A stretch of 61,211 nt of DNA from Candidatus Melainabacteria bacterium. GTDB lineage: Bacteria > Cyanobacteriota > Vampirovibrionia > 2-02-FULL-35-15. The stretch's first letter is position 1, and each line of letters starts with the position of its first letter. The notes under the pieces are model-generated. The model had not been told where the DNA came from and made no database searches. It saw nothing but the letters and a program-made list of their open reading frames with translations. This document shows positions 7,988-17,648 of the stretch, piece by piece. The DNA lies in NCBI GenBank assembly GCA_023250155.1, contig JAHFBG010000015.1:1-61211 (forward strand), in the 5' to 3' direction. A program made the translations under genes and the position numbers.

Positions 7988-8680
7988 ATGAATATTACGA
8001 AAAAATCATTTATATCCCTTTTAACAATTGTATTAACTTTAACTTTCTTTACAAATCTCCCTTCTAGAGCTGCATTAGCTAAAAAACATAGAGCTGCTAC
8101 AAATCAGCAGGTTATTGATTATGCAAGAAATCTACTACTCTCAGTTGTTGACAATAACTTTAGAGGTAGTTGGGTAATTGACCCAGAAAATCTAGAAAAA
8201 GTTGAAAAAAACACAAAAAAAATGCCTAGATCCTTTGAAGTTCTTGCAAAGGTTAAGATTGGAAGTCTTTCTAGAGATGTAAAACAAATATTAAATGAAC
8301 CTACAGAAATTAGAAATCTTGGGAAAACTGGTAAGAATGGCAAAACATGGATTTATGGAGCTTTGCAAGAAGATGGAACATATGAAGGCTTACTTGAAGT
8401 CTTCTTTGATGATAAAGAGCATGTGACAGGAATCATAACTTTCAATCCTAAAAGTGTAGTAGAAAATATAGGTGTTAATATTGGTGATTCAATTGATAAA
8501 ATGATTACAGTATATGGTGAACCTATTAATGAAAAAGACTTTATTGAAGACCCAGACAACAAAGACTACTTGGGTTTATATTACCTATACCCGAGATCAG
8601 GAATTGGATTCCTTATTGGGCAAGATAAAGCTACAAACAATCTTCTTGTTCAAGGAGTACTTGTATTTGGTAATAAATAA
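7988..8680 (+). CDS. Exported protein with BamE/SmpA-like repeat
   Basis: 230 residues from the ATG at 7988 (a TTG three bases earlier is in frame). A Sec signal peptide is clear: a KKS basic start, hydrophobic FISLLTIVLTLTFF, and a probable cut after SRAALA. The mature part has a segment, LAKVKIGSLSRDVKQIL to WIYG, that looks like the G-x-x-x-x-x-V--LG-P pattern of BamE/SmpA modules. A second such segment follows (IGVNIGDSIDKMITVYGEP). It lies 3 nt after the response regulator and overlaps the CHAT gene. Its role is unknown; it may be a periplasmic partner of the CHAT protein. Confidence 0.75.
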   Translation: MNITKKSFISLLTIVLTLTFFTNLPSRAALAKKHRAATNQQVIDYARNLLLSVVDNNFRGSWVIDPENLEKVEKNTKKMPRSFEVLAKVKIGSLSRDVKQILNEPTEIRNLGKTGKNGKTWIYGALQEDGTYEGLLEVFFDDKEHVTGIITFNPKSVVENIGVNIGDSIDKMITVYGEPINEKDFIEDPDNKDYLGLYYLYPRSGIGFLIGQDKATNNLLVQGVLVFGNK

Positions 8681-11486
8681 TTTAAAGAGATTTTTTTCTT
8701 CATTTTGTTTTGCATTAACATTACTGATATCACTTGTTTTAAATTTTGCATTTACAGAACCTGTTCTGGCAGCTAGTGAGCCCGTGATTACAAGCATTAC
8801 TCCAAAACTAATACCACAAGGTGAAACTAAAATTGCTGTTGTAGAAGGAAGCAACTTAAATCAACCCATTTCAGTTCTTGGCGTAAAAGGTGGTGGAGTA
8901 CTTGCTTTTGTTCTTAGTACTAATCCAAACGGAAATAGCATAACTGTTCAAATAGTTGCTGAACGTGATGCCACGCTTGGAACGAAAGAGTTTTTCATAA
9001 GAACAGATAGCGGTAGTGAAACTACAGGTACGTTTGAGGTAATAACGGCAAATGCACCTATTGTAGATGCTATTTATCCAAATAATGCTAATCCAGGAAC
9101 TACAAGACTAGTAAATATTACAGGTATGGGATTATCAAATATACTATCGATTGAGACAAGTAATAAACAAGATATATTAATCAATTCATTTCAAGCATAT
9201 ATACATGGTGACTTAATCAATCTTTCAATTAGTGTAAGCGAAAATGCTTTAACTCCTGCTACTCATGAAATCTTTATTCAGACTTTGGGAGGACAAGCTA
9301 AAGCTTATTTTAATGTCCTTCCACAAGAATCCCAAGCTAATACTTTATCGGATTCATATAGTTACAATAATATAGATCCATTTTCTCCAGGGATTTACTC
9401 TGTAGAAATAAATCCTGAAAACAGAGGGCAATTTATTCTTAAGGGATCAATGTTTGATCCTGATCCTATTAAAAACATAGTAACAATACTGGAAAACAAT
9501 GAAGGAACAGTAACAGGAAGAGAAGTAAATGTTCTTTCATCAAACAACAATGAAATAGTAATTGAACTTCCTCAGGACGTTGGTTCAAGCAATATTAGTT
9601 TAGCCGTTGCAAATTCTGATGGAAAATCCAGCAACATTAAAAATATTGACTTGGATACTATTACAAATAAGGTTCCAAGTTCCAGTACTACTAATGATAC
9701 TAATGAAGAGCAAAATACCGATTTACATGTCGATATTGCTGTATCGAATATTGGGAGTGATAAAGCTGGAGTACAAACAACTCCTTCTGTTATAGCCATT
9801 GCTGGAAGCAATCAAGAAATAAATATACAAAAAGAACAAAGCCCTCAAGTAATAAATAATCCGAATGAAAAGCAACCAGAAAAGACTTTAAATGAATCGG
9901 CTAATAATACAGAAGTTTTTTCAGGTTCTTTAACTTCAAAAAATGTACAAAACCTAACACAATATTTGTTTAGCAGTAACCCTCTAGAAATAAAAGGTGA
10001 GGTATCTCCTTCATCAGTAGAGAAAGTCACAGATCTTACAAAAATAATTTCCACATTAGAAGAAAATAAACAAATCAAAAATCAAGTTGAGCTTATTATG
10101 TTAGCTCTTGACGATGTAAAAAATCAAGAATTGAATAGTGTTATAAAAAAAGCAGAGGATCTAAAGACTAAGGTTGAATCGCTTGAAAAGCTTCTCTCTA
10201 CTGAAAAACAAAAGGCCAGACCAGATCCTAAGAAATTAGCCAATTATCAAAAACTATTGACAAATGCGAATTCAGAATCAAGATCACAAACTTTTGTATT
10301 ATTAAATAATTTATTTAAATATAAACCACAATTGAAGAATTTACTAACACAAAAACCTTTTGATCTTGCAGCCATTCAACCCAACATACCAAACAATTCA
10401 ATTATCTTACAGTATGTTCCTACTGAAGAAGGTTTAATAATATTTGTTGTTGATAATAAAAGCTTAAAAACAAGAATAAATAAAAACATCTCTCAAGACA
10501 TTTTAAACAGAGAGATTCAAGCATACAGGCAATTATTTGAAAAAGAAATTGAAAAAATAAGGCTCACTAGTAGAGTGACTCCTATAACAAGCTGGAAAAA
10601 TGACAAGTCACAAACATATAAAAAAGAAATCCTCCCCTTAAAAGAAAAAAATATTTTTTTATATAATGCCTTAATTAGTCCTGTAGAAAAGGATATTGCA
10701 AACAAGCAGGTTGTAGCTATTATTGCTAATGGATGGCTTAGGTATTTGCCTTTTCAATCTCTTGCTAAACCAACCCAAGATGGTGATTTGAAATTTTTAA
10801 TTTCTGACAAGTCAATCGTTTATCTGGACAGTGTTTTAGCATTAGGAAAAAGTCCTTCTTCTCCATTATCAAACAAATCAACAATAACAATTTTTGCAAA
10901 TCCTGATGGTACATTAGCTGGGGCAAATAAAGAAGCTGAACTGATCACTAAATTGTTTAACAAGACTGTAAAAAGCTTTGTTCAAAAACCATTTACTGTT
11001 CCTATCGTTAATCAATTTGCCAAACAATCAGAAATATTACACCTAGCAACACATGGATACTTAGATGGCTCTGATATAAACTCCAGCTATTTAGTGAAAG
11101 GGAAAAAATCAAATAACGGTAAGATTGTTCAAGATAAATTGTTCTTGAAAGATATTTATGATTTAAATCTAACTAACAGTAAACTTGTAGTTTTAAGTGG
11201 TTGTGATACGGGAAAACTGGGAAATTTATCAAGTGAACCTGATGATATCGTAGGAAGCTTAGCAACAGCATTTCGTGTAGCAGGGGCAAACACAATACTA
11301 GCTAGTTTATGGAAATCTCACGATGATGCTACAAAACTAATGATGCAGTATTTTTATGAAAATATTCGATTAGGCTTTAATAAAGCAGAGTCATTACGCA
11401 AGGCAGAATTAAAGGTAAAAGAAAATCCAAAATATTCACATCCGTTATTTTGGTCCTTGTTTAATTTAGTCGGGGACTGGCGTTAG
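8667..11486 (+). CDS. Exported IPT/TIG-repeat protein with C-terminal CHAT (caspase-like) protease domain
   Basis: 939 residues from a TTG start at 8667. That start is chosen because AGGAG lies 9 nt upstream and it is followed directly by a signal peptide (NNLKRFFSS, then a 20-residue hydrophobic core, then VLAAS). An ATG at 8514 would bury the signal and overlap the previous gene by 167 nt. Residues about 40-320 hold three IPT/TIG-like beta domains (ITSITPKLIPQGE, VDAIYPNNANPG, VEINPENRGQF). A low-complexity linker and a coiled coil (about 460-540) follow. The C-terminal 250 residues are a CHAT domain with His796 (LATHGY) and Cys846 (SGCDTG), the caspase/HetF-type dyad. CHAT enzymes are cysteine peptidases; an extracytoplasmic one under a response regulator is unusual. 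The last 26 nt overlap ftsH tail to tail. Confidence 0.85.
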   Translation: MVINNLKRFFSSFCFALTLLISLVLNFAFTEPVLAASEPVITSITPKLIPQGETKIAVVEGSNLNQPISVLGVKGGGVLAFVLSTNPNGNSITVQIVAERDATLGTKEFFIRTDSGSETTGTFEVITANAPIVDAIYPNNANPGTTRLVNITGMGLSNILSIETSNKQDILINSFQAYIHGDLINLSISVSENALTPATHEIFIQTLGGQAKAYFNVLPQESQANTLSDSYSYNNIDPFSPGIYSVEINPENRGQFILKGSMFDPDPIKNIVTILENNEGTVTGREVNVLSSNNNEIVIELPQDVGSSNISLAVANSDGKSSNIKNIDLDTITNKVPSSSTTNDTNEEQNTDLHVDIAVSNIGSDKAGVQTTPSVIAIAGSNQEINIQKEQSPQVINNPNEKQPEKTLNESANNTEVFSGSLTSKNVQNLTQYLFSSNPLEIKGEVSPSSVEKVTDLTKIISTLEENKQIKNQVELIMLALDDVKNQELNSVIKKAEDLKTKVESLEKLLSTEKQKARPDPKKLANYQKLLTNANSESRSQTFVLLNNLFKYKPQLKNLLTQKPFDLAAIQPNIPNNSIILQYVPTEEGLIIFVVDNKSLKTRINKNISQDILNREIQAYRQLFEKEIEKIRLTSRVTPITSWKNDKSQTYKKEILPLKEKNIFLYNALISPVEKDIANKQVVAIIANGWLRYLPFQSLAKPTQDGDLKFLISDKSIVYLDSVLALGKSPSSPLSNKSTITIFANPDGTLAGANKEAELITKLFNKTVKSFVQKPFTVPIVNQFAKQSEILHLATHGYLDGSDINSSYLVKGKKSNNGKIVQDKLFLKDIYDLNLTNSKLVVLSGCDTGKLGNLSSEPDDIVGSLATAFRVAGANTILASLWKSHDDATKLMMQYFYENIRLGFNKAESLRKAELKVKENPKYSHPLFWSLFNLVGDWR

Positions 11487-13386
11487 GTGTAGAACCATTC
11501 GTACTAGTTCCTAAACTTACTTTCTTACTTCCTTCAACTTTCTTCTCTTGATATATAAAAGTACCATTATCAACTTTTTCTATAATATCTTTAAACTCTT
11601 CTTTTTCAATAGTTTCTTTGTCTAATAAAACCTGGACTAAAGCATCCATATGTTTTCTTTTTTCATTTAAAAGCTTTTTACAGTCATCATAAAGCTTATT
11701 TATAATACTCCTCATTTCATAGTCAATTTGTGTGGCAATTTCTTCACTATAATCTCTTACATGTCCAAAATCCCGTCCTAAGAAAACATGTTCATTTGTC
11801 TGTCCAAATGTCATAGGACCTAATTTATCACTCATTCCAAACTGGGTTAGCATTTTACGTAAAAGCTCAGTGGCTTTCTGTAAGTCATTTTGAGCACCTG
11901 TAGTAACATCAGCAAAAACAATTTCCTCAGCTATTCTTCCACCAAGAAGAACTTTAATTCTTGCTAAAAGTTGGGATTTTGTTAGATTCAAATGATCTTC
12001 CTCAGGTAATGTCATGGTAATGCCTAAAGCCATTCCTCGTGGAATAATAGTAACTTTATGTAGAGGATCTGAATCTTTCTCAGTATGCGCAACTAAAGCA
12101 TGCCCTACTTCATGATACGCTGTAACTTCTTTGTCTTTTGGGGTAATAATTCTACTTTTTCTTTCAGGTCCTGCCATAACCTTGTCTATAGCTTGTTCTA
12201 AATCCTCCATTCCAATTTCTCTTTTATTATGCCTTGCTGCTAAAAGAGCTCCTTCATTCAATAAATTGGAAAGGTCAGCGCCTGTAAAACCAGGTGTTCT
12301 TCTTGCTAGAACTCTTAGTTCTACACCTTGTTCTAAGGGTTTGCCTTTGGCATGAACTTTTAAAATAGCCTCTCTTCCAGCTATATCAGGTCTATCTATT
12401 ACAATTTGCCTGTCAAATCTACCCGGTCGTAATAATGCACTATCTAAAATATCAGGTCTATTTGTTGCAGCCAAAACTATAATACCTGTTGTAGATTCAA
12501 ATCCATCCATGTCTACTAAAAGTTGATTTAGGGTTTGTTCTCTTTCATCATGACCACCACCAAGACCAGCTCCTCTTTGTCTACCTACAGCATCAATTTC
12601 ATCTACAAATACAATACACGGTGAATTTTTTTTAGCTTGATCAAATAAATCTCTAACTCGTGATGCACCTACACCTACAAACATTTCAACAAAATCTGAG
12701 CCGCTAATACTAAAGAATGGAACACCTGCTTCTCCAGCAACAGCTTTTGCTAATAAGGTCTTACCAGTTCCAGGAGCACCTACAAGCAAAACTCCTTTTG
12801 GTATTCTTGCACCAATCGCTAGATATTTTTCACTGTTTTTTAAAAAGTCTACAACTTCTTGCAACTCTTGTTTTGACTCATCAATTCCAGCTACATCGGC
12901 AAATGTTATTTTAACTTTTGGATCCTGTTGTAGTTTTGCTCTACTTTTTCCAAAACTTAATGCTTGAGATCCCCCGCTTTGTGCGCTGCGAATCATAAAT
13001 ATGAGCATTATTAAAAACAAAGCAGGAACTAAAATTGAGGTTAAAAAACTCAACCAAAAACCACTTCCGCTAGGTGGCTTAACTTCTACATCAATTAATT
13101 TCTTTGTTAGATTATTAGCAAGTTCTATAAGTGCTTTACCATCAGAATTTGGTACACGAACTATCTTTTCAGTGCTATCAGGAAATATTACAATTGCATT
13201 ATCTGAATCATTTGTTAATATGACTTTCTTTATGGGAGAAGGGCCTTCTTCAAGTAGAGCAAGCTTTATAAAATCACTATAAGTGATTATATTATCTTTT
13301 TCTTTCTTAGCAATAATTGTAATTACAAACAAGCTAAGAAGCATGAATAAAATTACAAATGGTAATGTAGCACTAAATTTCTTCAT
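11461..13386 (-). CDS. ftsH: ATP-dependent zinc metalloprotease FtsH
   Basis: 641 residues. TM1 is at about 7-25 and TM2 at about 110-132, with a periplasmic domain between. The AAA module has Walker A GAPGTGKT (203-210), Walker [12 protein letters not shown] and the second region of homology ([19 protein letters not shown]). The zinc site HEVGH follows in the C-terminal peptidase domain. FtsH is a hexameric membrane protease for membrane-protein quality control and regulatory turnover. The start at 13386 (MKKFSATLP) is preferred over an in-frame ATG at 13467, which would overlap hpt and add a 27-residue non-hydrophobic leader. It is downstream of hpt and tilS, the usual tilS-hpt-ftsH order. 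Confidence 0.97.
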   Translation of the reverse strand: MKKFSATLPFVILFMLLSLFVITIIAKKEKDNIITYSDFIKLALLEEGPSPIKKVILTNDSDNAIVIFPDSTEKIVRVPNSDGKALIELANNLTKKLIDVEVKPPSGSGFWLSFLTSILVPALFLIMLIFMIRSAQSGGSQALSFGKSRAKLQQDPKVKITFADVAGIDESKQELQEVVDFLKNSEKYLAIGARIPKGVLLVGAPGTGKTLLAKAVAGEAGVPFFSISGSDFVEMFVGVGASRVRDLFDQAKKNSPCIVFVDEIDAVGRQRGAGLGGGHDEREQTLNQLLVDMDGFESTTGIIVLAATNRPDILDSALLRPGRFDRQIVIDRPDIAGREAILKVHAKGKPLEQGVELRVLARRTPGFTGADLSNLLNEGALLAARHNKREIGMEDLEQAIDKVMAGPERKSRIITPKDKEVTAYHEVGHALVAHTEKDSDPLHKVTIIPRGMALGITMTLPEEDHLNLTKSQLLARIKVLLGGRIAEEIVFADVTTGAQNDLQKATELLRKMLTQFGMSDKLGPMTFGQTNEHVFLGRDFGHVRDYSEEIATQIDYEMRSIINKLYDDCKKLLNEKRKHMDALVQVLLDKETIEKEEFKDIIEKVDNGTFIYQEKKVEGSKKVSLGTSTNGSTPNASPRLN

Positions 13387-13459
13387 AAAACAACTTTTTA
13401 ATCTTATCACAAACCATAGATTACATATACCACGTTTATCAATCAAGTAATCAATACAT

Positions 13460-13999
13460 CTAATCAAAATAAGCTAGATACGGCAAATGTCTAAACTTTT
13501 CCGCAGCATCTAATCCATAACCAAATAAAAATAAGTTGTCTACTTCAAAGCCAATATAATCAGCTTTTACATCAATCTCACGTCTGGATTTTTTGTTTAA
13601 AAGAGATGCCACTTTGAGCTTTGAAGGTTTAAATTGCTCTTGTATATAATCTTTTAAAAAGCTTATTGTTCTGCCACTATCAACAATATCTTCTACTATT
13701 AAGACATCTCTGTTACTTAAATCAGGTAATGAAAGTAATGGTGCTTCAATTCTTCCGCTTGAGGACTGTCTGGTACCATAGCTAGAGATTCTTACAAACT
13801 CTAGTTGTATCTGTCTTTTAATATTTCTTATAAGATCTGCTGTAAAAAGAAATGCTCCCTTTAAAACTGATATTACAACCAAAGACTTTGAAGAGCTTGA
13901 TTTTTCGGGAAATTCTGTATTTATCCGTTTTGCTAAGGACACTATCATTTTTTGAATCTCTTTACTGGAATATAAAATTTTTACTTTTTTCTTTTTCAC
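13460..13999 (-). CDS. hpt: Hypoxanthine phosphoribosyltransferase
   Basis: 179 residues, the usual size. The PRPP-binding motif is DVLIVEDIVDSGRT, the N-terminal active-site loop is VVISVLKGAF and the C-terminal GYGLDAAEKFRHLPYLA is also typical. The enzyme makes IMP (and GMP) from hypoxanthine (guanine) and PRPP in purine salvage. It sits 11 nt after tilS and 73 nt before ftsH, the conserved cluster of many bacteria. Confidence 0.95.
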   Translation of the reverse strand: MKKKKVKILYSSKEIQKMIVSLAKRINTEFPEKSSSSKSLVVISVLKGAFLFTADLIRNIKRQIQLEFVRISSYGTRQSSSGRIEAPLLSLPDLSNRDVLIVEDIVDSGRTISFLKDYIQEQFKPSKLKVASLLNKKSRREIDVKADYIGFEVDNLFLFGYGLDAAEKFRHLPYLAYFD

Positions 14000-14009
14000 T
14001 TCTTCTCTC

Positions 14010-15455
14010 TTACTTTTTACTTTTTACTTCTAACATATGAGTGGGTCTATTTAAAACTTTGATTTTATCACTTATACCATGACCTGGGATCCATAAAACT
14101 TCATTCTTAAAACATAATAGAGAAATATTATACCTATCTTCTTTTAAAATCTTTTTATTTATTAAGTAATTTTTTAACTTCATGGTCTTTTTTAGCCCTA
14201 AAGGTTGAAATACATCAAAAGGCTTTCTAAATCGTAATGAAAAATACTTATTCTTATATTTTGAAAGATCTACATATGCTTTCATTTCTTTATCTAGAGG
14301 AAAAGCTTTTATGAAGTGTTTTTTTATAAATGGTTTTGCCACCAAAGTTTCATTTGGTTTAAGTGGAATTGCTATGGGTTTATTATTGATAGAAAAATCC
14401 TGTGTCACATAAATCTTATTATTTTGACTTGCTTTGTGGTTTTGTAATTCAAGAGTTATTTTATTCTTATCAGTAGTTAAATAATACATTTTAGATAAGG
14501 ATATTCGCTTAAGATTTTTTATTGAATCTAGGATTGTATCTGTCTTAGTTACTGAGCCCTGAATATTATTTGTAACTAAGAACCAGTATAAAAAAGATTT
14601 TTGAGTATAGTAATCTAATTTTAAAAATTTGTTCTTATCAATAACTAGAGGTAAATCAGTCCTTGTACTTAATTTTATCTTTTTTAATAAAGTAACAAAA
14701 TAGTTTTCTAAGACTTTATTCTCTGAATAAACCAGGTCGCTACATAATAGTAAGTTGTTAGAAGCATTTTTATTGATCCTAGAAAATAAAGGTAGTATTT
14801 TTAACCTGATTAAATTTCTTTTATACTTTAAGTCATCATTTGTTTTATCTTTTATAAATTTGATTTTGTTTTTAATTGCATAGTCATTGATTTCTTTTTT
14901 TGTAATATCTAAAAATGGTCTAAACAACAATGTTTTGTCAGTCAAAGGTAGAGTTTCTTTAATAGGTAAAAGACCATTTGGTCCTGTACCTCTAGCTAAT
15001 CTAAATAAAATGGTTTCAATCTGATCGTCTTTATGATGTGCTGTACACACATAATTAAAACTATGATAAATCGATGCTTCCTTAAAAAAATCATATCGTT
15101 TCTCTCTAGCGTTTTCTTCGCTTTTTATAATTTTTCCTGTGGCTTCTTTATAAATAAATATAATATTATTTTTCCTACAAAAGTCTTTTACAAGTAATGA
15201 GTCCTTGTAAGAATCATCTCTCCACTTATGGTTATAATGCAAGGCATAAAGAGTTAGCTTATAGAATTTCCTAAGCTTTAGAAAAGCATCTAACAATACC
15301 ATTGAATCAATGCCACCAGAAATAGCTAAGGCTACTTTTTTGTTAAATAAAAAACTGTGATTTTTAAGCTTATTGATCGAAATCTGGTTCAAGTTCTTTA
15401 CTATCCTTATCCTCTTCTTTTTTGTTTGAGTCATTGTTTTTTTTAGTTGGTTCAC
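14010..15455 (-). CDS. tilS: tRNA(Ile)-lysidine synthase
   Basis: Up to 481 residues. The PP-loop signature SGGIDSM and the LHYNHKWR and CTAHHKDDQ motifs identify the N-type ATP pyrophosphatase. The enzyme puts lysine on C34 of tRNA-Ile(CAU) so that it reads AUA. The C-terminal half has the TilS substrate-binding and TilS_C parts (QPLGLKKTMKLKNYL). The start is uncertain: the ATGs at 15455 and 15434 overlap the upstream gene by 64-86 nt and lack a ribosome-binding site. A TTG at 15392 has AAGGAT about 10 nt upstream and begins nearer the conserved core. It is followed by hpt and ftsH. Confidence 0.93.
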   Translation of the reverse strand: MNQLKKTMTQTKKKRIRIVKNLNQISINKLKNHSFLFNKKVALAISGGIDSMVLLDAFLKLRKFYKLTLYALHYNHKWRDDSYKDSLLVKDFCRKNNIIFIYKEATGKIIKSEENAREKRYDFFKEASIYHSFNYVCTAHHKDDQIETILFRLARGTGPNGLLPIKETLPLTDKTLLFRPFLDITKKEINDYAIKNKIKFIKDKTNDDLKYKRNLIRLKILPLFSRINKNASNNLLLCSDLVYSENKVLENYFVTLLKKIKLSTRTDLPLVIDKNKFLKLDYYTQKSFLYWFLVTNNIQGSVTKTDTILDSIKNLKRISLSKMYYLTTDKNKITLELQNHKASQNNKIYVTQDFSINNKPIAIPLKPNETLVAKPFIKKHFIKAFPLDKEMKAYVDLSKYKNKYFSLRFRKPFDVFQPLGLKKTMKLKNYLINKKILKEDRYNISLLCFKNEVLWIPGHGISDKIKVLNRPTHMLEVKSKK

Positions 15456-16422
15456 TAGGATAATTGTCTAATAAATCTACTGCTTTATTTAATGCTGATT
15501 TAGCTGGGGATTTGATTATTGCTGTTTCGATTACTTCTTCTGATACAGGAATGACATTTACACGTTTTGTTAAGAAGACCAGCCCTAAAAGTTTTGGCTT
15601 TAAAGCACCACCAGTCAATCCAACGGTTGCTGTAACTAACTCGTTTTTATTGATTTTATTTGCAGGAAATAATCTTTCCAATTTATTTTCCCCAACAAGT
15701 CTAAACTTGTCTTCAGCAGCTACTTGTGGATAGGTTAAAACTTCTTTGCTAATAGCTGCTACAGGTTTAATATCTTCTCCAAAATCAAAATCAAGTTTAG
15801 CTGTATATTGATGACCGCTAGCTACTTGTTCAGGAGCAGATAGCTTAACTTTACTCTGATCTATCAGTTCTATACCTATGCCATAACCAATGCTTACTTT
15901 TTCAAAAAAAGTTTTATCACTTACAATTTTCCAGGTAGGTCCAAATTTTTTCAAGAACAATTCACCCATAGACACTGCTTTTAGAGCACCTTTTGTTCCT
16001 ACTTCAGGTCTAATCATAGAAGAAGTGGCTTCATAAAGATCTACACTTTCTACTGTTGCAAATTCACCGTAAACTCTAACAGATCTTTCTTGAGAATTAC
16101 TTTTTATGTCTGGGTATGCTTCCCATAACTCGGCAGTTAAGTTTTTAACGGCTTCAAGAGGTAAACTATCACCATTTACAAAGTCATCGGAATAATGCTT
16201 AACTACTTTTTCAATATCGTGACTATTCCATCCTTGTTCTAAACTATCTAATAAAGCATTTATTTTTTCTGTCTCTGTAACACTTTCAATATCTTTAATT
16301 TCAGCATTAATTGAAAATGCAGCGCTCTGCAAATCAAAAGAATATACTTTCTGGCAAGAAAAAATATTGAGTGAAATCACTAAACAAGTTATTATATTTA
16401 TTGAATTGTTTTTCTTGATCAT
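15370..16422 (-). CDS. Exported NTF2/SnoaL-like domain protein
   Basis: 350 residues. The N-terminus has a basic start and a hydrophobic core with a Cys at the end (LNIFSC), a weak lipobox, so it may be a lipoprotein. Residues about 55-175 resemble the SnoaL/NTF2-like (DUF4440-type) cone fold, with W-N-S-H-D-x-x-x-V-x-x-x-Y-S-D-D-F near its start. The middle is beta-rich and the last 60 residues are a Lys/Glu/Asp-rich tail. Function is not assigned. Its 3' end overlaps the possible starts of tilS, so it is the first gene of that operon. Confidence 0.75.
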   Translation of the reverse strand: MIKKNNSINIITCLVISLNIFSCQKVYSFDLQSAAFSINAEIKDIESVTETEKINALLDSLEQGWNSHDIEKVVKHYSDDFVNGDSLPLEAVKNLTAELWEAYPDIKSNSQERSVRVYGEFATVESVDLYEATSSMIRPEVGTKGALKAVSMGELFLKKFGPTWKIVSDKTFFEKVSIGYGIGIELIDQSKVKLSAPEQVASGHQYTAKLDFDFGEDIKPVAAISKEVLTYPQVAAEDKFRLVGENKLERLFPANKINKNELVTATVGLTGGALKPKLLGLVFLTKRVNVIPVSEEVIETAIIKSPAKSALNKAVDLLDNYPSEPTKKNNDSNKKEEDKDSKELEPDFDQ

Positions 16423-16520
16423 AAATCCTTATAAACTATAATTATACTGATCTTACAATATATACAGATATTCTAAGCTGTTTCTGTTATTACTTAGCTA
16501 GTGTAATACTTCTAAGTAAA

Positions 16521-16640
16521 TAACTGCAAGGTAAGATTTTATCCGATTTATTCGGTAAAATCTGTAAGATGTTATAAATGGTAAATCGGAAGCACTCTGG
16601 AAAGCCGGTTTTGGGAGCACAGCGAAAAAACCGGCGGTAG
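16521..16640. repeat. Mosaic structured repeat, copy B
   Basis: The first hairpin (16535-16562) has stem GATTTTA/TAAAATC plus CCG/CGG around the loop ATTTATT. It is the same loop as copy A with a different stem. A second strong hairpin has GCCGGTTTT (16604-16612) with AAAACCGGC (16627-16635). Its loop GGGAGCACAGCGAA shares GGGAGCA and GCGAA with the repeat near 29860. The repeat ends about 5 nt before the asparaginase ATG. Confidence 0.65.
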
Positions 16641-16645
16641 GTAAA

Positions 16646-17623
16646 ATGCCCAATAATAATTTTCTAAAACCTGAGAGCATGGCTATTACAAAACGAGGTA
16701 ATAATATTGAAAACTTACACTTTGGCTGGATATGCATATTAGATAATAAGAAAAACATTGTTTACAAAAAAGGAGATATGACTGACAAAATCTTTTTAAG
16801 ATCAACAGCAAAACCAATACAAGCAATACCAATAATTGATTATAAAATTAACGTCTCTTTAAAAGAATTAGCAATTATATGTGGATCACATTCAGGATCA
16901 TCAAAACATTTGAGGTTATTACAAGAGCTAATTAAAAAAGATGAATTAAAATTACAAGATTTACAATGTGGAATTCATTTTCCAACTGATGAAAAAGAAA
17001 AATTAAGATTAATAAAATATAATTTAAAGCCAAACATATTGCACAATAATTGTTCAGGAAAACATATAGGCATGCTTAGTGTATGTAAAAAAAATAATTG
17101 GAGCTTAGAAAACTATCTAAAGATAGATCACCCTCTCCAAAAACATATCCTAAAAAGTATTAAAGAGCTATCTGAAACAAGTAATATTTCAATTGCTATT
17201 GATGGGTGTAGTGCACCAGTATTTGCACTGCCTATTTTAAATGCTGCAAAACTATTTTCAAATTTTACAAATCCAAAGAAAACTAAATATTCAAGAACTA
17301 TTACAGCAATGACTAAATATCCTTTTTATATGGGTAGTGAAAATCAGATAGATTCTGAAATCATAAAAGCTTCTTCTGGTAAGATCTTGTGCAAGGTAGG
17401 TGCTGAAGGAGTTATCATTGCTGCTAAAGATGGAAATAGTATTGTAATGAAAGTATCAGATGGTTCACCTAAAATACGATCTATTGTTTTATTAAATTTA
17501 CTAATTAAGTTTAAATGGTTAAGAGAAAAAGATATTAAAAGTCCAACTATAAAAGAATTGTTAAAAGGACAGATTACTAACCATGTAGGGAACGTCGTGG
17601 GTAGTGTAGAGGTTTTGATTTGA
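16646..17623 (+). CDS. L-asparaginase, thermolabile (Rhizobium etli AnsA) type
   Basis: 325 residues, the size of the PF06089 asparaginase family. Visible family motifs are RSTAKPIQAIP near the N-terminus, CGSHSGSSKH, NNCSGKHIGML and AIDGCSAPVFALP. This family hydrolyses asparagine to aspartate and ammonia and is unrelated to the E. coli type. An ATG at 16679 (MAITKRGNN) fits the usual family N-terminus and is an alternative start; the first ATG lies directly after the structured repeat. It ends 25 nt before rimO and may be co-transcribed with it. Confidence 0.9.
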   Translation: MPNNNFLKPESMAITKRGNNIENLHFGWICILDNKKNIVYKKGDMTDKIFLRSTAKPIQAIPIIDYKINVSLKELAIICGSHSGSSKHLRLLQELIKKDELKLQDLQCGIHFPTDEKEKLRLIKYNLKPNILHNNCSGKHIGMLSVCKKNNWSLENYLKIDHPLQKHILKSIKELSETSNISIAIDGCSAPVFALPILNAAKLFSNFTNPKKTKYSRTITAMTKYPFYMGSENQIDSEIIKASSGKILCKVGAEGVIIAAKDGNSIVMKVSDGSPKIRSIVLLNLLIKFKWLREKDIKSPTIKELLKGQITNHVGNVVGSVEVLI

Positions 17624-17648
17624 GATCATTTGCTATAATAAAACCCTC

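Noticed and set aside
8514..8666. Upstream ATG for the IPT-CHAT gene
   Set aside because: It would add 51 residues before the signal peptide and overlap the exported-protein gene by 167 nt; the TTG at 8667 has a well-placed AGGAG.
13387..13467. Upstream ATG for ftsH
   Set aside because: It would overlap hpt and place a non-conserved leader before the first membrane helix.
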